Part shown: positions 18,498 through 26,254 of the stretch, in pieces
Layout of the letters: each line of letters opens with the position of its first letter
Numbering within the stretch: position 1 is the stretch's first letter
From: Streptomyces avicenniae
GTDB taxonomy: Bacteria > Actinomycetota > Actinomycetes > Streptomycetales > Streptomycetaceae
Length of the DNA stretch: 64,000 bases
Assembly (NCBI RefSeq): GCF_000719135.1
Contig: NZ_JOEK01000008.1
Span: 1 to 64,000 of the forward strand
Direction: 5' to 3'
Made by a program: the position numbers and the translations under genes
The notes under the pieces: model-generated
The model's database searches: none
What the model was told of the DNA's origin: nothing
Seen by the model: the letters and a program-made list of their open reading frames with translations, nothing else

Positions 18498-18653
18498 TAT
18501 TCCTCCTTGGGACAACGCGGCCCCAGCCGGGGACCGCACTCGTCGTAACGAGGACGTCGGATCATGGGCACGTGGCGCGGGACTCTTTCACCCTGCTGGG
18601 TGGATTGGGAACGTCGGTGCGATTTTGTTAAGAGAATTTCTTCAGAGGAACCG

Positions 18654-19997
18654 TCAACTCAGCTCGATGAACCGGTCAAGCACCCGGGCACCGAACTTCA
18701 GTCCGTCAACCGGGACCCGCTCGTCCACCCCGTGGAACATGCCTGCGAAATCCAGCTCGGGCGGCAGCTGGAGGGGCGCGAAGCCGAAGTTCCTGATGCC
18801 GAGGCGCGAGAACGACTTGGCGTCCGTGCCGCCGGACAGCATGTAGGGGACGGCCCGCGCGATCGGGTCCTCGGCGCGCAGCGCCGTCTGCATCGCGCCG
18901 ACCAGCGCGCCGTCGAACTCGGTCTCCACCGCGCGGTCGTAGTGCACGGACTCCCGCACGACGCGCGGGCCGAGGATGCGGTCCAGGTCGGCCTGGAACT
19001 CCTCCTCGAAGCCGGGCAGGAAGCGGCCGTCCACATGGGCGGTGGCCTGGCCCGGGATGACGTTCACCTTGTATCCGGCGCCCAGTTGCGTGGGGGCGGC
19101 GGTGTTCCGCAGGGTGGCGCCGATGAGCTTGGCGATGCCGCCGAGCTTGGCCAGCGTCTCGTCCATGTCCTCGGGGTCCAGCTCGGTGCCCAGCGCGTCG
19201 GACAACTCGTCGAGGAAGGAGCGGACGGTCTTGGTGACGCGGACCGGGAAGCGGTGGCGGCCGAGGCGGGCGACGGCCTCGCACAGCTCGGTGACGGCGT
19301 TGTCCTCGTTGGTCATCGAGCCGTGTCCCGCGGTGCCTTCGACGGTGAGGCGCATCCAGTTGATGCCCTTCTCCGCCGTCTCCACCAGGTAGAGGCGCAG
19401 CTTCTCGTTGACCGTGAAGGAGAAGCCGCCGACCTCGCTGATCGCCTCGGTGACGCCCTCGAAGAGGTCGGGGTGCTTGTCCACCAGGTGACGGGCGCCG
19501 TACACGCCGCCCGCCTCCTCGTCGGCGAGGAAGGCGACGACGATGTCGCGGGGCGGCCTGCGTCCGCTGCGCAGCCGGTCGCGGATGACGGCGAGCGTCA
19601 TCGCGTCCATGTCCTTCATGTCCACGGCGCCCCGGCCCCAGACGCAGCCGTCGGCGATCTCGCCGGAGAAGGGGTGGTGGGTCCAGTCGTCGGCGTTGGC
19701 GGGCACGACGTCGGTGTGACCGTGGATGAGCAGGGCGGGCCGTGAGGGGTCGGTGCCCTCGATCCGCGCGACGGTCGAGGCGCGCCCCGGGTGCGACTCG
19801 AAGATCTGCGGTTCGAGGCCGACCTCGGCGAGCTGTTCCGCGACGAACTCGGCGGCGGCGCGCTCGCCCGGGCCCGAGTGGTCGCCGTAGTTGCTGGTGT
19901 CGATGCGGATCAGGTCGCGGCACAGTTCGACGGCCTCTTGTTCGCCGCGTTCGCTGATCCGGGATTCCTCCGGCGGGGTGGGGCTTGCCTGGCTCAC
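18654..19997 (-). CDS. M20-family metallopeptidase (dipeptidase/deacylase type)
   Basis: A 447-residue cytosolic, two-zinc hydrolase. The metal and catalytic residues of the M20 family are in place: HGHTD at 92-96, Asp126 in GRGAVDMKDM, the Glu pair at 160-161 in LADEEAGG, Glu in ISEVGGF, and the final His422 in MFHGVDERVP. A dimerisation domain with HVDGRFLPG lies between. The GTG at 19997 has an AGGAGG site 8 bases upstream; the longer in-frame reading to 20123 is rejected. The substrate is unknown; peptide or N-acyl amino acid hydrolysis are the family options. No signal peptide is present with this start. Confidence 0.88.
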   Translation of the reverse strand: MSQASPTPPEESRISERGEQEAVELCRDLIRIDTSNYGDHSGPGERAAAEFVAEQLAEVGLEPQIFESHPGRASTVARIEGTDPSRPALLIHGHTDVVPANADDWTHHPFSGEIADGCVWGRGAVDMKDMDAMTLAVIRDRLRSGRRPPRDIVVAFLADEEAGGVYGARHLVDKHPDLFEGVTEAISEVGGFSFTVNEKLRLYLVETAEKGINWMRLTVEGTAGHGSMTNEDNAVTELCEAVARLGRHRFPVRVTKTVRSFLDELSDALGTELDPEDMDETLAKLGGIAKLIGATLRNTAAPTQLGAGYKVNVIPGQATAHVDGRFLPGFEEEFQADLDRILGPRVVRESVHYDRAVETEFDGALVGAMQTALRAEDPIARAVPYMLSGGTDAKSFSRLGIRNFGFAPLQLPPELDFAGMFHGVDERVPVDGLKFGARVLDRFIELS

Positions 19998-20094
19998 GCT
20001 GCCTCCTGCTGCGATGGTTCCCACCCATCCTAGGAGCGCTCGAACAGTGGACCGGCAGGGGCGGATCTGTAGGCGGGACCGGAGTCGGCTGAGG

Positions 20095-21510
20095 TCAGAG
20101 CCTGGCCGTGTCGGCCTGCGCACGGCCGCCGGGCACGAGGTCCAGGACTGCGTCCGCCACCGCGTGCGTGTCGGGCCGCCGCAGGTCGAGGACGGGCGTC
20201 GGGTGGGAGAGGCCGTGGGAGGCGAGCAGGTTCATCAGGGCCCAGATCACGTCGGGGCGTCCCGTGACGGGGAGTTGGCGGCCGTCGGGGGTGACGACGC
20301 TGGCCGCCGTCGTACCGGCGAGGAGGTTGGTGCGGGCCCAATCGACGAGGTGGGCCCTGCCGTCGGGGCTGACGGTCAGGACGACCTCGCGCGTGCGGTG
20401 CAGGAGCGCCAGGTAGTTCATCGGCACGGTCAGCCGTCTGGCGGCGTCGAACGGCGGCGTGCCGTCCGCCGGGCGGATGCGCAGCACGGTGTCGAGGACG
20501 GGGCCGTGGTCCTGGAAGGTGTGGGTGGACGCCATGTGGACGAACCTGGCCCGTACGAGGACGCCGCCGCGCCGCGCCCAGCGTCGGCCGACTGCGCCGA
20601 ACGCGCCCTGTTCGCCGGGGAGATCGTCCACCGTCCAGCGGGCCCCCTCCCCCGGCTCGGTGACCGGCGCCCGGTCCTCGGGGTGGGCGCGGTCGTGTTC
20701 GGCGACGGCGGCGTAGCGTGCCGCGGTCGCCGCGTCCAGACGGCGGAGGTCGATCACGTCGCCGTCCATGGCGATGCCGCCGCCCTCCCAGGAGATGCGC
20801 ATCTGCCGCAGCTGGCGGACGGGGTGTCCCGTCACCTCGGTGACGTGGCCGTCGAGGCCGATCACTCGGCATGTCCTCGTGCCCGCGAGCAGGGCGCTGC
20901 GGGGCCACAGGGGGGTGACCGCGCCGGGGGTGCCGGGCTCGGCGGGGCCGACGAGGACGGCCAGGCGGCCCGCCGTGACCGCCGACAGGCACACGGACGG
21001 CACCCGCCACTCGTCCGTGACCTCGAACGCGCCGGGCGCCGGGCCCCCTGCGTCGCCCTCCTCGTCGGGCTGCACCCGCAGCCTCAGCCTGACGAGAGGG
21101 GTGAACTCGTCGGGGGTGAGGTTGCCGTGGTAGGTGGTGAAGGTGGCCTCGCCCTCGGGGGCGTAGCGCGCGAGGGACGCCTCCAGGACGTCCGCGCGTA
21201 CGAGCCGCGCTCCCTGGGGCCCCTTGGGGGACTGGGGTGCCCACAGCACGAAGGTGTTGTCGCCGTACGCGATGCCCGTGTCCTTCGGCCGGTCCCGGCG
21301 CGTGAGGAGGGGGAGGGAGCTGCGGGTGGCGCGTACGGCGAGGGCGACGACGAGGGCGGAGCCGACCAGTCCGGCGGCGAGCGCGATCCAGGCCCAGTCC
21401 TCGCCCTCCTGCCAGGCCGTGTAGGCGACGGGGAAGGCGAGCGGTACGGGGAAGCAGCAGATGGTGAAGAAGACCAGCTTGCCGACCAGCACACCGGCGT
21501 AGGTCCGCAT
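20095..21510 (-). CDS. Two-helix membrane protein of unknown function
   Basis: A 471-residue protein with two N-terminal membrane helices (about 4-31 and 40-62), then a long soluble region of about 400 residues with no domain I can name. That region has many short beta-strand-like segments and a stretch YGDNTFVLWAPQSPKGPQG near the start. The N-terminal pair suggests membrane anchoring with the bulk inside or outside the cell; the topology is not clear. The ATG at 21510 is preferred over 21567 because GAGAGGGG precedes it and the hydrophobic helix then begins at once. It is separate from the M20 gene by 97 bases, same strand. Confidence 0.75.
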   Translation of the reverse strand: MRTYAGVLVGKLVFFTICCFPVPLAFPVAYTAWQEGEDWAWIALAAGLVGSALVVALAVRATRSSLPLLTRRDRPKDTGIAYGDNTFVLWAPQSPKGPQGARLVRADVLEASLARYAPEGEATFTTYHGNLTPDEFTPLVRLRLRVQPDEEGDAGGPAPGAFEVTDEWRVPSVCLSAVTAGRLAVLVGPAEPGTPGAVTPLWPRSALLAGTRTCRVIGLDGHVTEVTGHPVRQLRQMRISWEGGGIAMDGDVIDLRRLDAATAARYAAVAEHDRAHPEDRAPVTEPGEGARWTVDDLPGEQGAFGAVGRRWARRGGVLVRARFVHMASTHTFQDHGPVLDTVLRIRPADGTPPFDAARRLTVPMNYLALLHRTREVVLTVSPDGRAHLVDWARTNLLAGTTAASVVTPDGRQLPVTGRPDVIWALMNLLASHGLSHPTPVLDLRRPDTHAVADAVLDLVPGGRAQADTARL

Positions 21511-21801
21511 GGCGCCCCTCTCGCTTCGCGCACGTGCCCCCGCACGCCGCCCCCATCGTCCCGGCACCGGCGCCCCGGCACCAGCCCTGAGGGGCGGCGC
21601 GTTCGACCCGCTCGGCGGGGATCGCTGCCGAGGGCCCGCGTACTCCGCACGCCCTTCGACGGCACGGCGCGGCGCACGGTCCGGACCGTCAGGGCCTCGA
21701 ACGCGTCCGGCGGACGGGCGGGTTCTAAGCTGTGACCTGCGGACACCGTCCCTTCGTCAGGGGCGCGCGGTTCCGCCTGCCGCTCTGAGTCAGGAGGACC
21801 C

Positions 21802-22206
21802 GTGCAACGCGGTGAAGTCTGGTGGGTGGAGTTCGACGAGCGGCGGCTGGTCGTCCTGCTGGCGGCGGACGACGCGTCCAGCCTCCGGGCGATGCAGGTC
21901 GTCGCTCCTGCGGGCGTCGATCTGGGCGGTCTGGGCGTCGAGGTGCACGTGGGTGCCGCGGAAGGACTTCCCTTCGAAGGCGTGCTGCGGGTCGGGTTCC
22001 CGCGCCCGGGTCTCACCCCCTGCACGTGGCTGACCACCGTGTCCCGGGACGACCTGATCGAGCGGGCGGGCGTCCTGTCCTCGGCGAAGCTCGACGAGAT
22101 CGACGACGCCCTCCGTCGCGGCGAACAGGCGCAGGAATGGACCCCGGCGGCAGCCGTGAGGCTGAGCGAGATGAGGGACGCGCTCCGCCTCGGCGGACTC
22201 GGGTAG
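21802..22206 (+). CDS. PemK/MazF-family toxin-like protein
   Basis: A 134-residue protein that begins QRGEVWWVEFDERRLVVLL, the hallmark first strand of MazF/PemK endoribonucleases. It continues with GVEVHVGAAEGLPFEGVLRV and TWLTTVSRDDLIERAGVLS, which fit the dimer core and the C-terminal helix. MazF enzymes cut mRNA at short sites. No antitoxin-like partner gene is visible on either side, so it may be a lone or repurposed family member. A GTG start follows AGGAGG at 21792-21797. A strong hairpin follows at 22271-22303. Confidence 0.75.
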   Translation: MQRGEVWWVEFDERRLVVLLAADDASSLRAMQVVAPAGVDLGGLGVEVHVGAAEGLPFEGVLRVGFPRPGLTPCTWLTTVSRDDLIERAGVLSSAKLDEIDDALRRGEQAQEWTPAAAVRLSEMRDALRLGGLG

Positions 22207-22270
22207 GCGGAGAGGCGCCGTTCACCGTCGGGAGCACGAGGCCGTGGTCACGCGCTGGTCGTGGCAGGGG

Positions 22271-22303
22271 GGTTGCCCCACCGTGGTGCGCGGTGGGGCA
22301 ACC
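22271..22303. terminator. Strong hairpin after the MazF-like gene
   Basis: A perfect 13-bp stem (22271-22283 with 22291-22303) with a 7-base loop. It sits between the plus-strand MazF-like gene and the minus-strand DUF397 remnants, so it could stop transcription from both sides. Confidence 0.75.
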
Positions 22304-22333
22304 CTGGGTTCGGGCGCGGGTGAACCGGGGTGG

Positions 22334-22422
22334 TCAGGCGGTGCCGATCCTCCCGGTCTTCACGTCCGTCACGAACGACGCGAACGCGGCCGTCGGGAAA
22401 GCCAGCACCGGCCCACCGAGAT
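22334..22422 (-). pseudogene. DUF397 gene tail, copy 1 (5' part missing)
   Basis: The minus strand reads LGGPVLAFPTAAFASFVTDV, then KTGRIGTA and a stop, which is a typical C-terminus of the DUF397 family of small proteins found beside HTH regulators in streptomycetes. No start codon or N-terminal half is joined to it; upstream lies the second repeat unit. It is probably a remnant and not expressed. Confidence 0.7.
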
Positions 22423-22462
22423 TCCGGCATCGACTGGGTTCGGGCGCGGGTGACCGGGGTGG

Positions 22463-22551
22463 TCAGGCGGTGCCGATCCTCCCGGTCTTCACGTCCGTCA
22501 CGAACGACGCGAACGCGGCCGTCGGGAAAGCCAGCACCGGCCCACCGAGAT
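22463..22551 (-). pseudogene. DUF397 gene tail, copy 2 (5' part missing)
   Basis: The same 28-codon C-terminus as at 22334-22422, with identical sequence. Reading upstream in frame, a TGA occurs about 45 bases before the homology begins, so no complete DUF397 gene can be formed. It lies downstream of the HTH/TPR gene, which is where an intact DUF397 partner would often sit. Confidence 0.7.
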
Positions 22552-22636
22552 AACCTCCCGCCCATCTGGGCCGATTGCACGTACGACATCAGCGAACGGT
22601 CCGGCATCGTCAGTATGTGGACACCATGTAGACGAG

Positions 22637-22777
22637 CTACGCGTCCAAGACCGCTGTTCCGCCGATGGGCCGGTCGATGCGGATGATCGCTCGTGTCCCG
22701 CCCCAGAAGTCGTCCGTGGGTTCACGTCGGCCGCCGACCACTTGGGCGACTGGTACGACGGAGTACGCGTTCTCCAT
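22637..22777 (-). pseudogene. Truncated TrmO/UPF0066-like fragment
   Basis: A 46-codon reading frame, MENAYSVVPVAQVVGGRREP then TDDFWGGTRAIIRID, resembles the N-terminus of the TrmO (UPF0066) family of SAM-dependent tRNA m6t6A methyltransferase-like proteins, normally about 150 residues. It ends in an in-frame stop after the first strand-loop unit, and no continuation is found in the other frames. It starts 23 bases after the HTH/TPR gene stop on the same strand. Most likely a decayed gene cut by the rearrangement that made the DUF397 repeats. Confidence 0.5.
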
Positions 22778-22800
22778 ACCTTCCCTTCCCACGGCCCGTG

Positions 22801-24186
22801 TCACACCGAATCTCTCAGGTAAGCGGCAGCTCGGTTGTCCAACTGCGCGACGGCGCGGATGCCACGCCGGCGCAAAGGGGACAACGCCTGCCGCATGTCG
22901 GAAGCCACCCGACGCGTTCGCGCGGACTGGATACCGTCCATGGCATCCAACGCCCGCGACCAGGTGGCGCACGCCTCTTCGACGGCGCCTTGACGTACCT
23001 GGAGGGAAGCAAGCTCGCCCAGGGTCACCACATGTACTCGGGCGAACGCTGTCGAGTTCCGGATACGTACGCTCCTGCGGAACTCACGGGCAGCGCCGTG
23101 CAGGTCCCCGAAATCGCGAAGTGTGTAGGCGCGTTGGAAGGTGAGGTCCGCCTCGCCGAAGATGAACAGCCGGCCCGGTTCCTCGGTCCGCGACCGATCG
23201 GAAGCGAGATCGCTCTCCGCGCGGGCGAGCGCTGCGGCGGCGGCCTTGTGTCTTCCGGCCGCGGCTTGGCTTCGAGCCAACTGTGCCCCGAACATGCTCC
23301 GTTCTCGTGAGCTGGCCAGTGAGTACCGCTTGCCTTCCATTGCCGCTTCGATCAGGCCCACGGCCTGTGCGCCATGCCCGAGATCAACTGCCTGGTAGGC
23401 CATGCCACGGAGTGCATGACCGGCCGTGGGGGGATTGTTCGCTTCCGCCGCGAGTTTCAGGGCACTGACGAAGTACCTCTGCGCGACGGCGTGCTCGGAG
23501 TTGTCGAATGCCGTCCAACCTGCCAAATAGGCCAGCTCGCTCGCGGCGGAGAACATGTCATTGCGTACGTGATCGTCGATGAATCGGCCATGGAGATAGT
23601 TGCTGACGTCGGTGATGAGGTATTGCACCACCGCCGTGCGGGCGTGGCCGCCGCCATGCCGCTGGTCGATTCGTGAGAAGGCCGCGACCATTTCCCGGAC
23701 GGCCTCCAGGTCGCCGCGACCGACACGTCGGCCGTTCGCCCCGGAGGGATGTGCCGACTTCTCCGCGCGGTGAGCCCACCAGCGATCACCGGGGAGGGCC
23801 AAGGCTTGAAGGGAATAAGCGGCGACTGCGAGGGCCTGTCTGCGTTCCACGTCCAAGTCCCGCCTTCCCAACTCGCCCAATGCCGCCAGCGTATCCGCAT
23901 CCCAGCTGATGAGATCGTCCGATGCCAGCTGGGCCAGCCCGATCTCGGCAGCGCTTAACGAACGCCCCAGCAGCCGGCACAGCGCCTCGACGATGACAGG
24001 AACGGTGGTGGGCGCAGGCGGCGTCCCGGAGATCCAGTGCGCAACTGCACTCCGGTTCGTACGGAGCGTCCTGCCCGTCTCGGCCGCGGTCATCCGGATG
24101 CACGTGGCCAACGCGTCGTATGTCACCCCTCCGCCTGCGAGCAGTGCCTTCAACGCAGTGTTGGGAGTCCTGTCCCGCTGCCTCAC
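22801..24186 (-). CDS. HTH regulator with TPR-like C-terminal region
   Basis: A 461-residue cytoplasmic regulator. Residues about 5-65 form an XRE-type helix-turn-helix (LATCIRMTAAETGRTLRTNR, then SAVAHWISGTPP). The rest is a helical array with Ala-rich repeats such as SAASELAYLAGWTAFD and AHHEAQ-like TPR features. Streptomycetes have many such proteins, often paired with small ATPase or DUF397 genes. Codon use is less GC-rich than in the flanking core genes. The GTG at 24186 has GAGGGGG upstream. It is divergent from the RsbW-like gene across 147 bases. Confidence 0.8.
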   Translation of the reverse strand: MRQRDRTPNTALKALLAGGGVTYDALATCIRMTAAETGRTLRTNRSAVAHWISGTPPAPTTVPVIVEALCRLLGRSLSAAEIGLAQLASDDLISWDADTLAALGELGRRDLDVERRQALAVAAYSLQALALPGDRWWAHRAEKSAHPSGANGRRVGRGDLEAVREMVAAFSRIDQRHGGGHARTAVVQYLITDVSNYLHGRFIDDHVRNDMFSAASELAYLAGWTAFDNSEHAVAQRYFVSALKLAAEANNPPTAGHALRGMAYQAVDLGHGAQAVGLIEAAMEGKRYSLASSRERSMFGAQLARSQAAAGRHKAAAAALARAESDLASDRSRTEEPGRLFIFGEADLTFQRAYTLRDFGDLHGAAREFRRSVRIRNSTAFARVHVVTLGELASLQVRQGAVEEACATWSRALDAMDGIQSARTRRVASDMRQALSPLRRRGIRAVAQLDNRAAAYLRDSV

Positions 24187-24333
24187 CGTTCCCCCTCGAT
24201 TGCGCGTTATGCCCAACCTAGCGTCCGCCTGCTGCACAGGGTTATACACGCTAAACGCTTTGTGTCGTCGGGTGTCCTGCCGACGAGTGTGTCTGCCGCG
24301 TTGACTGGCCGTAGACACACAGCGGGAGATGCC
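24187..24333. promoter_or_regulatory. Divergent promoter region between the HTH/TPR and RsbW-like genes
   Basis: The 147-base gap has an unusually AT-rich core at 24240-24266 (TTATACACGCTAAACGCTTT), including TATAAC on the minus strand as a -10 candidate. The regulator probably binds here, but no clean palindrome is visible. Confidence 0.4.
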
Positions 24334-24774
24334 ATGACAGTTCCGGGCCGGATCGCCGAGAGACACCAGTGCGCGTTCACGTGGGAGTTGCTTGCTGGTG
24401 TTCGGGGGATTGAGACGTGGCGCAGAACGGTGGCGCTGGTACTGCGGTCGTGGGGTGCGTCGGACGCTGCTGTTGAGGTGGCGCGGATGGGGATCAGCGA
24501 ACTCCTCGCGAACGTGGTGCGGCATGTGGAGGACCCGTTGTGCCGGTTGTCGGTGGTGCTCGACGGCGGCTTGGTCAGGGTGCTGGTGGAGGACCGTTCG
24601 TCGTGTGTGCCGGTGGTGTCCGAGCCGGTGTGGACCTCGGAGTCGGGTCGTGGGTTGTGGCTTCTGCGGGCGATGTGCCGGGACTTCGGGTGCGAGCCGG
24701 ACGAGGGCGGCAAGACGGTGTGGTTCGCGGTGGACCTGGACCCGGTGGAGCCGGTCGGGCGGGCGGTGGCCTGA
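24334..24774 (+). CDS. RsbW-like ATP-binding protein (HATPase family)
   Basis: A 146-residue GHKL-fold protein like the small anti-sigma/serine-kinase family of streptomycetes. The N-box is at 54-64 (SELLANVVRHV, Glu55 and Asn60) and the G-box at 104-110 (SGRGLWLL). It may phosphorylate or bind a regulator, but no sigma factor or anti-anti-sigma gene is nearby. The ATG at 24334 follows GGGAG. Its stop overlaps the next small membrane gene (TGATG). Confidence 0.8.
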   Translation: MTVPGRIAERHQCAFTWELLAGVRGIETWRRTVALVLRSWGASDAAVEVARMGISELLANVVRHVEDPLCRLSVVLDGGLVRVLVEDRSSCVPVVSEPVWTSESGRGLWLLRAMCRDFGCEPDEGGKTVWFAVDLDPVEPVGRAVA

Positions 24775-24905
24775 TGGCGGTGTGGTGGTGTGCGGGGAGG
24801 GTGCTCGGTGTGGTGGCGGTGGTGGCCGGGGGCGTTCTGCTGGGGCTGTTGCTGCTGTTCCTGTGGCTGGTGCGGGTGCTGCGTGGGGCGGAGGAGCGGT
24901 CGTGA
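24774..24905 (+). CDS. Small single-helix membrane protein
   Basis: A 43-residue protein made almost wholly of one membrane helix (VLGVVAVVAGGVLLGLLLLF) with a short basic tail. Its ATG overlaps the stop of the RsbW-like gene and its stop overlaps the next GTG, so it is translationally coupled on both sides. Unknown function; coupling and high GC3 support it being real. Confidence 0.6.
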   Translation: MAVWWCAGRVLGVVAVVAGGVLLGLLLLFLWLVRVLRGAEERS

Positions 24906-25573
24906 GCGGCTTCACGGCGCCGGGTGACGACAACCGGTGGCTGGTCGGGGCGTGTTGGTTCTGGTGCGGGCACCGCGTGACACTCGTGGTCCGGATCGGG
25001 GCCGTCACGGTCGGGGACCCGCCCGCCGAGGCGCCGTTGTACGGGTGCGGGTCGTGCGTGCAGCGGCTGCACGACGCGGTGCGCGACTACACCGAGATCG
25101 CGGCGAACGGCCCGGACGGCGACGGCCTGTACGTCAAGCCAGGCCCAGCGCTCGGAAGCGCGGGCCTTCGTCCGCGGGGGCGGCATCGCAGACCGCGAAC
25201 GCTGCTGGGGCGCCGCTGGCGGGGACTGGCGGAGAACGCCGGGGAGCCCGTCATACCGGGGATCGATTCATTCATTCGAACGCCCGTCCTTCGGCGACGG
25301 CCGCCTGGGTACGGGACGGGACAGGGGGCGTGGTGGGCGGACGAGGTGTCCGGCGGATCGTGGTGGCCGGGCTGGCGGGGGCGGTGGTCGGTGTGGGGGT
25401 GCGGGTGGCCGCGCTCGGCCCGGCGGAGGCTTCCAGGCGGGTCCTGTTCGCCATGGACCAGCAGTGGTGGCGTGCCTACCGCCGAGCACTCATCGCCCTC
25501 GGCGAAGACCCGGCGGCCCTGGACGAGAAGCCTCCGGACCCGGTCGCCGTCGAACACGCACTCGCGACCCTGA
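24902..25573 (+). CDS. Hypothetical protein, probably frameshifted
   Basis: The GTG at 24902 overlaps the previous stop. The first 80 codons look genuine: GDDNRWLVGACWFWCGHRV, then a CGSCVQRLHDAVRDYTE segment with paired cysteines suggesting a small metal or redox site. After about 25140 the high-GC3 pattern moves to the next frame, where it reads QAQRSEARAFVRGGGIADRE, while this frame becomes Arg/Pro-rich and runs on to 25573 over the next gene. The gene is therefore either frameshifted (or a sequencing error is present) or its true end is not resolved. Treat the C-terminal half as unreliable. Confidence 0.4.
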   Translation: MSGFTAPGDDNRWLVGACWFWCGHRVTLVVRIGAVTVGDPPAEAPLYGCGSCVQRLHDAVRDYTEIAANGPDGDGLYVKPGPALGSAGLRPRGRHRRPRTLLGRRWRGLAENAGEPVIPGIDSFIRTPVLRRRPPGYGTGQGAWWADEVSGGSWWPGWRGRWSVWGCGWPRSARRRLPGGSCSPWTSSGGVPTAEHSSPSAKTRRPWTRSLRTRSPSNTHSRP

Positions 25574-25629
25574 CCGCGCTCCACAGCGCCGATGCCGTGA
25601 GCACGGCGGTCGAGGGCGCCGGCCGGTGA
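25333..25629 (+). CDS. Small hypothetical protein with N-terminal hydrophobic segment
   Basis: A 98-residue reading frame with GC3-rich codons from about 25345 on. It has a hydrophobic stretch RIVVAGLAGAVVGVGVRVAA near the start and a soluble end DQQWWRAYRRALIALGEDP, followed by a helix LATLTALHSADAVSTAVE. The start is uncertain: GTG at 25330 or 25333, or ATG at 25453 giving only 58 residues. No domain is recognised. It ends 65 bases before the NUDIX gene. Confidence 0.5.
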   Translation: MGGRGVRRIVVAGLAGAVVGVGVRVAALGPAEASRRVLFAMDQQWWRAYRRALIALGEDPAALDEKPPDPVAVEHALATLTALHSADAVSTAVEGAGR

Positions 25630-25694
25630 CCGCCGCAGCGTGACCGACCCGCCCCCGGGGCGGGCCTCAACACATCTCAACGACAAGGGGAGAC

Positions 25695-26183
25695 ATGCAC
25701 TCCGAGAACGACTTCACCGACCCACCTGCGCGCCGGATCGGCGCCCTGGCACTGATCACATCCGAGTTCGGTGACGTACTCCTGGTGGAGAAGGCGTACC
25801 GCCAGGGCCCGGAACGGTACGGACTGCCCGGCGGCTGCGCCCGGCCGGGCGAACCCGCGCCGATCGCCTGCCAGCGCGAGGTACGCGAGGAGACCGGCCT
25901 CGACCTCGTGCCCCAACGCGTCCTCGCCGTCCACCAGATGCCCGCCACCGACACCGCCACCGAGGGCTACAACCTCGTCTTCGACGGCGGGATCGTGCCC
26001 GCCGCCACCACACTGACCCTCCCACCCCACGAACTGTCCGGGTACCGCTGGGCCCCGGTCCCCGACCTGCCCGACCTCGTCGCCCCGTACACCCTCTGGC
26101 GCATCACCGCGGCACTCGCCGCACTGCACGGCGAACCCGTACGACACCTCTGCGGCCACCCCGGCGAACTCACCCCCACCTGA
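25695..26183 (+). CDS. NUDIX hydrolase
   Basis: A 162-residue cytosolic hydrolase of nucleoside-diphosphate-linked compounds. The NUDIX box runs from about 46 to 69, with the metal-binding core REVREETGL at 61-69. The segment QMPATDTATEGYNLVFDGGI and the C-terminal DLPDLVAPYTLWRI are typical of small actinobacterial members. The substrate is not predictable. The start follows AAGGGGAG. It lies in the accessory segment, with a SUKH-like gene next downstream. Confidence 0.85.
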   Translation: MHSENDFTDPPARRIGALALITSEFGDVLLVEKAYRQGPERYGLPGGCARPGEPAPIACQREVREETGLDLVPQRVLAVHQMPATDTATEGYNLVFDGGIVPAATTLTLPPHELSGYRWAPVPDLPDLVAPYTLWRITAALAALHGEPVRHLCGHPGELTPT

Positions 26184-26254
26184 CCCGCACCCTCACGCCC
26201 GGGACCATGCCGCCACCAAGGACGCGGCCATGAACAGCAGTCAGGAGGGGCATC

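Larger units (their letters stand above)
22304..22551. repeat. Tandem duplication, 118/119-bp units with 130-bp period
   Basis: Units 22304-22422 and 22434-22551 are identical except for one missing A in the second (GTGAACC versus GTGACC). The 11-base spacer at 22423-22433 is unique. Each unit contains, on the minus strand, the last 28 codons and stop of a DUF397-type gene plus about 30 bases of downstream sequence. The near-identity implies a recent duplication. Confidence 0.9.

Noticed and set aside
22498-22725. 75-codon minus-strand ORF across the TrmO-like fragment
   Set aside because: Different frame from both recognisable remnants, no ribosome site and no similarity.
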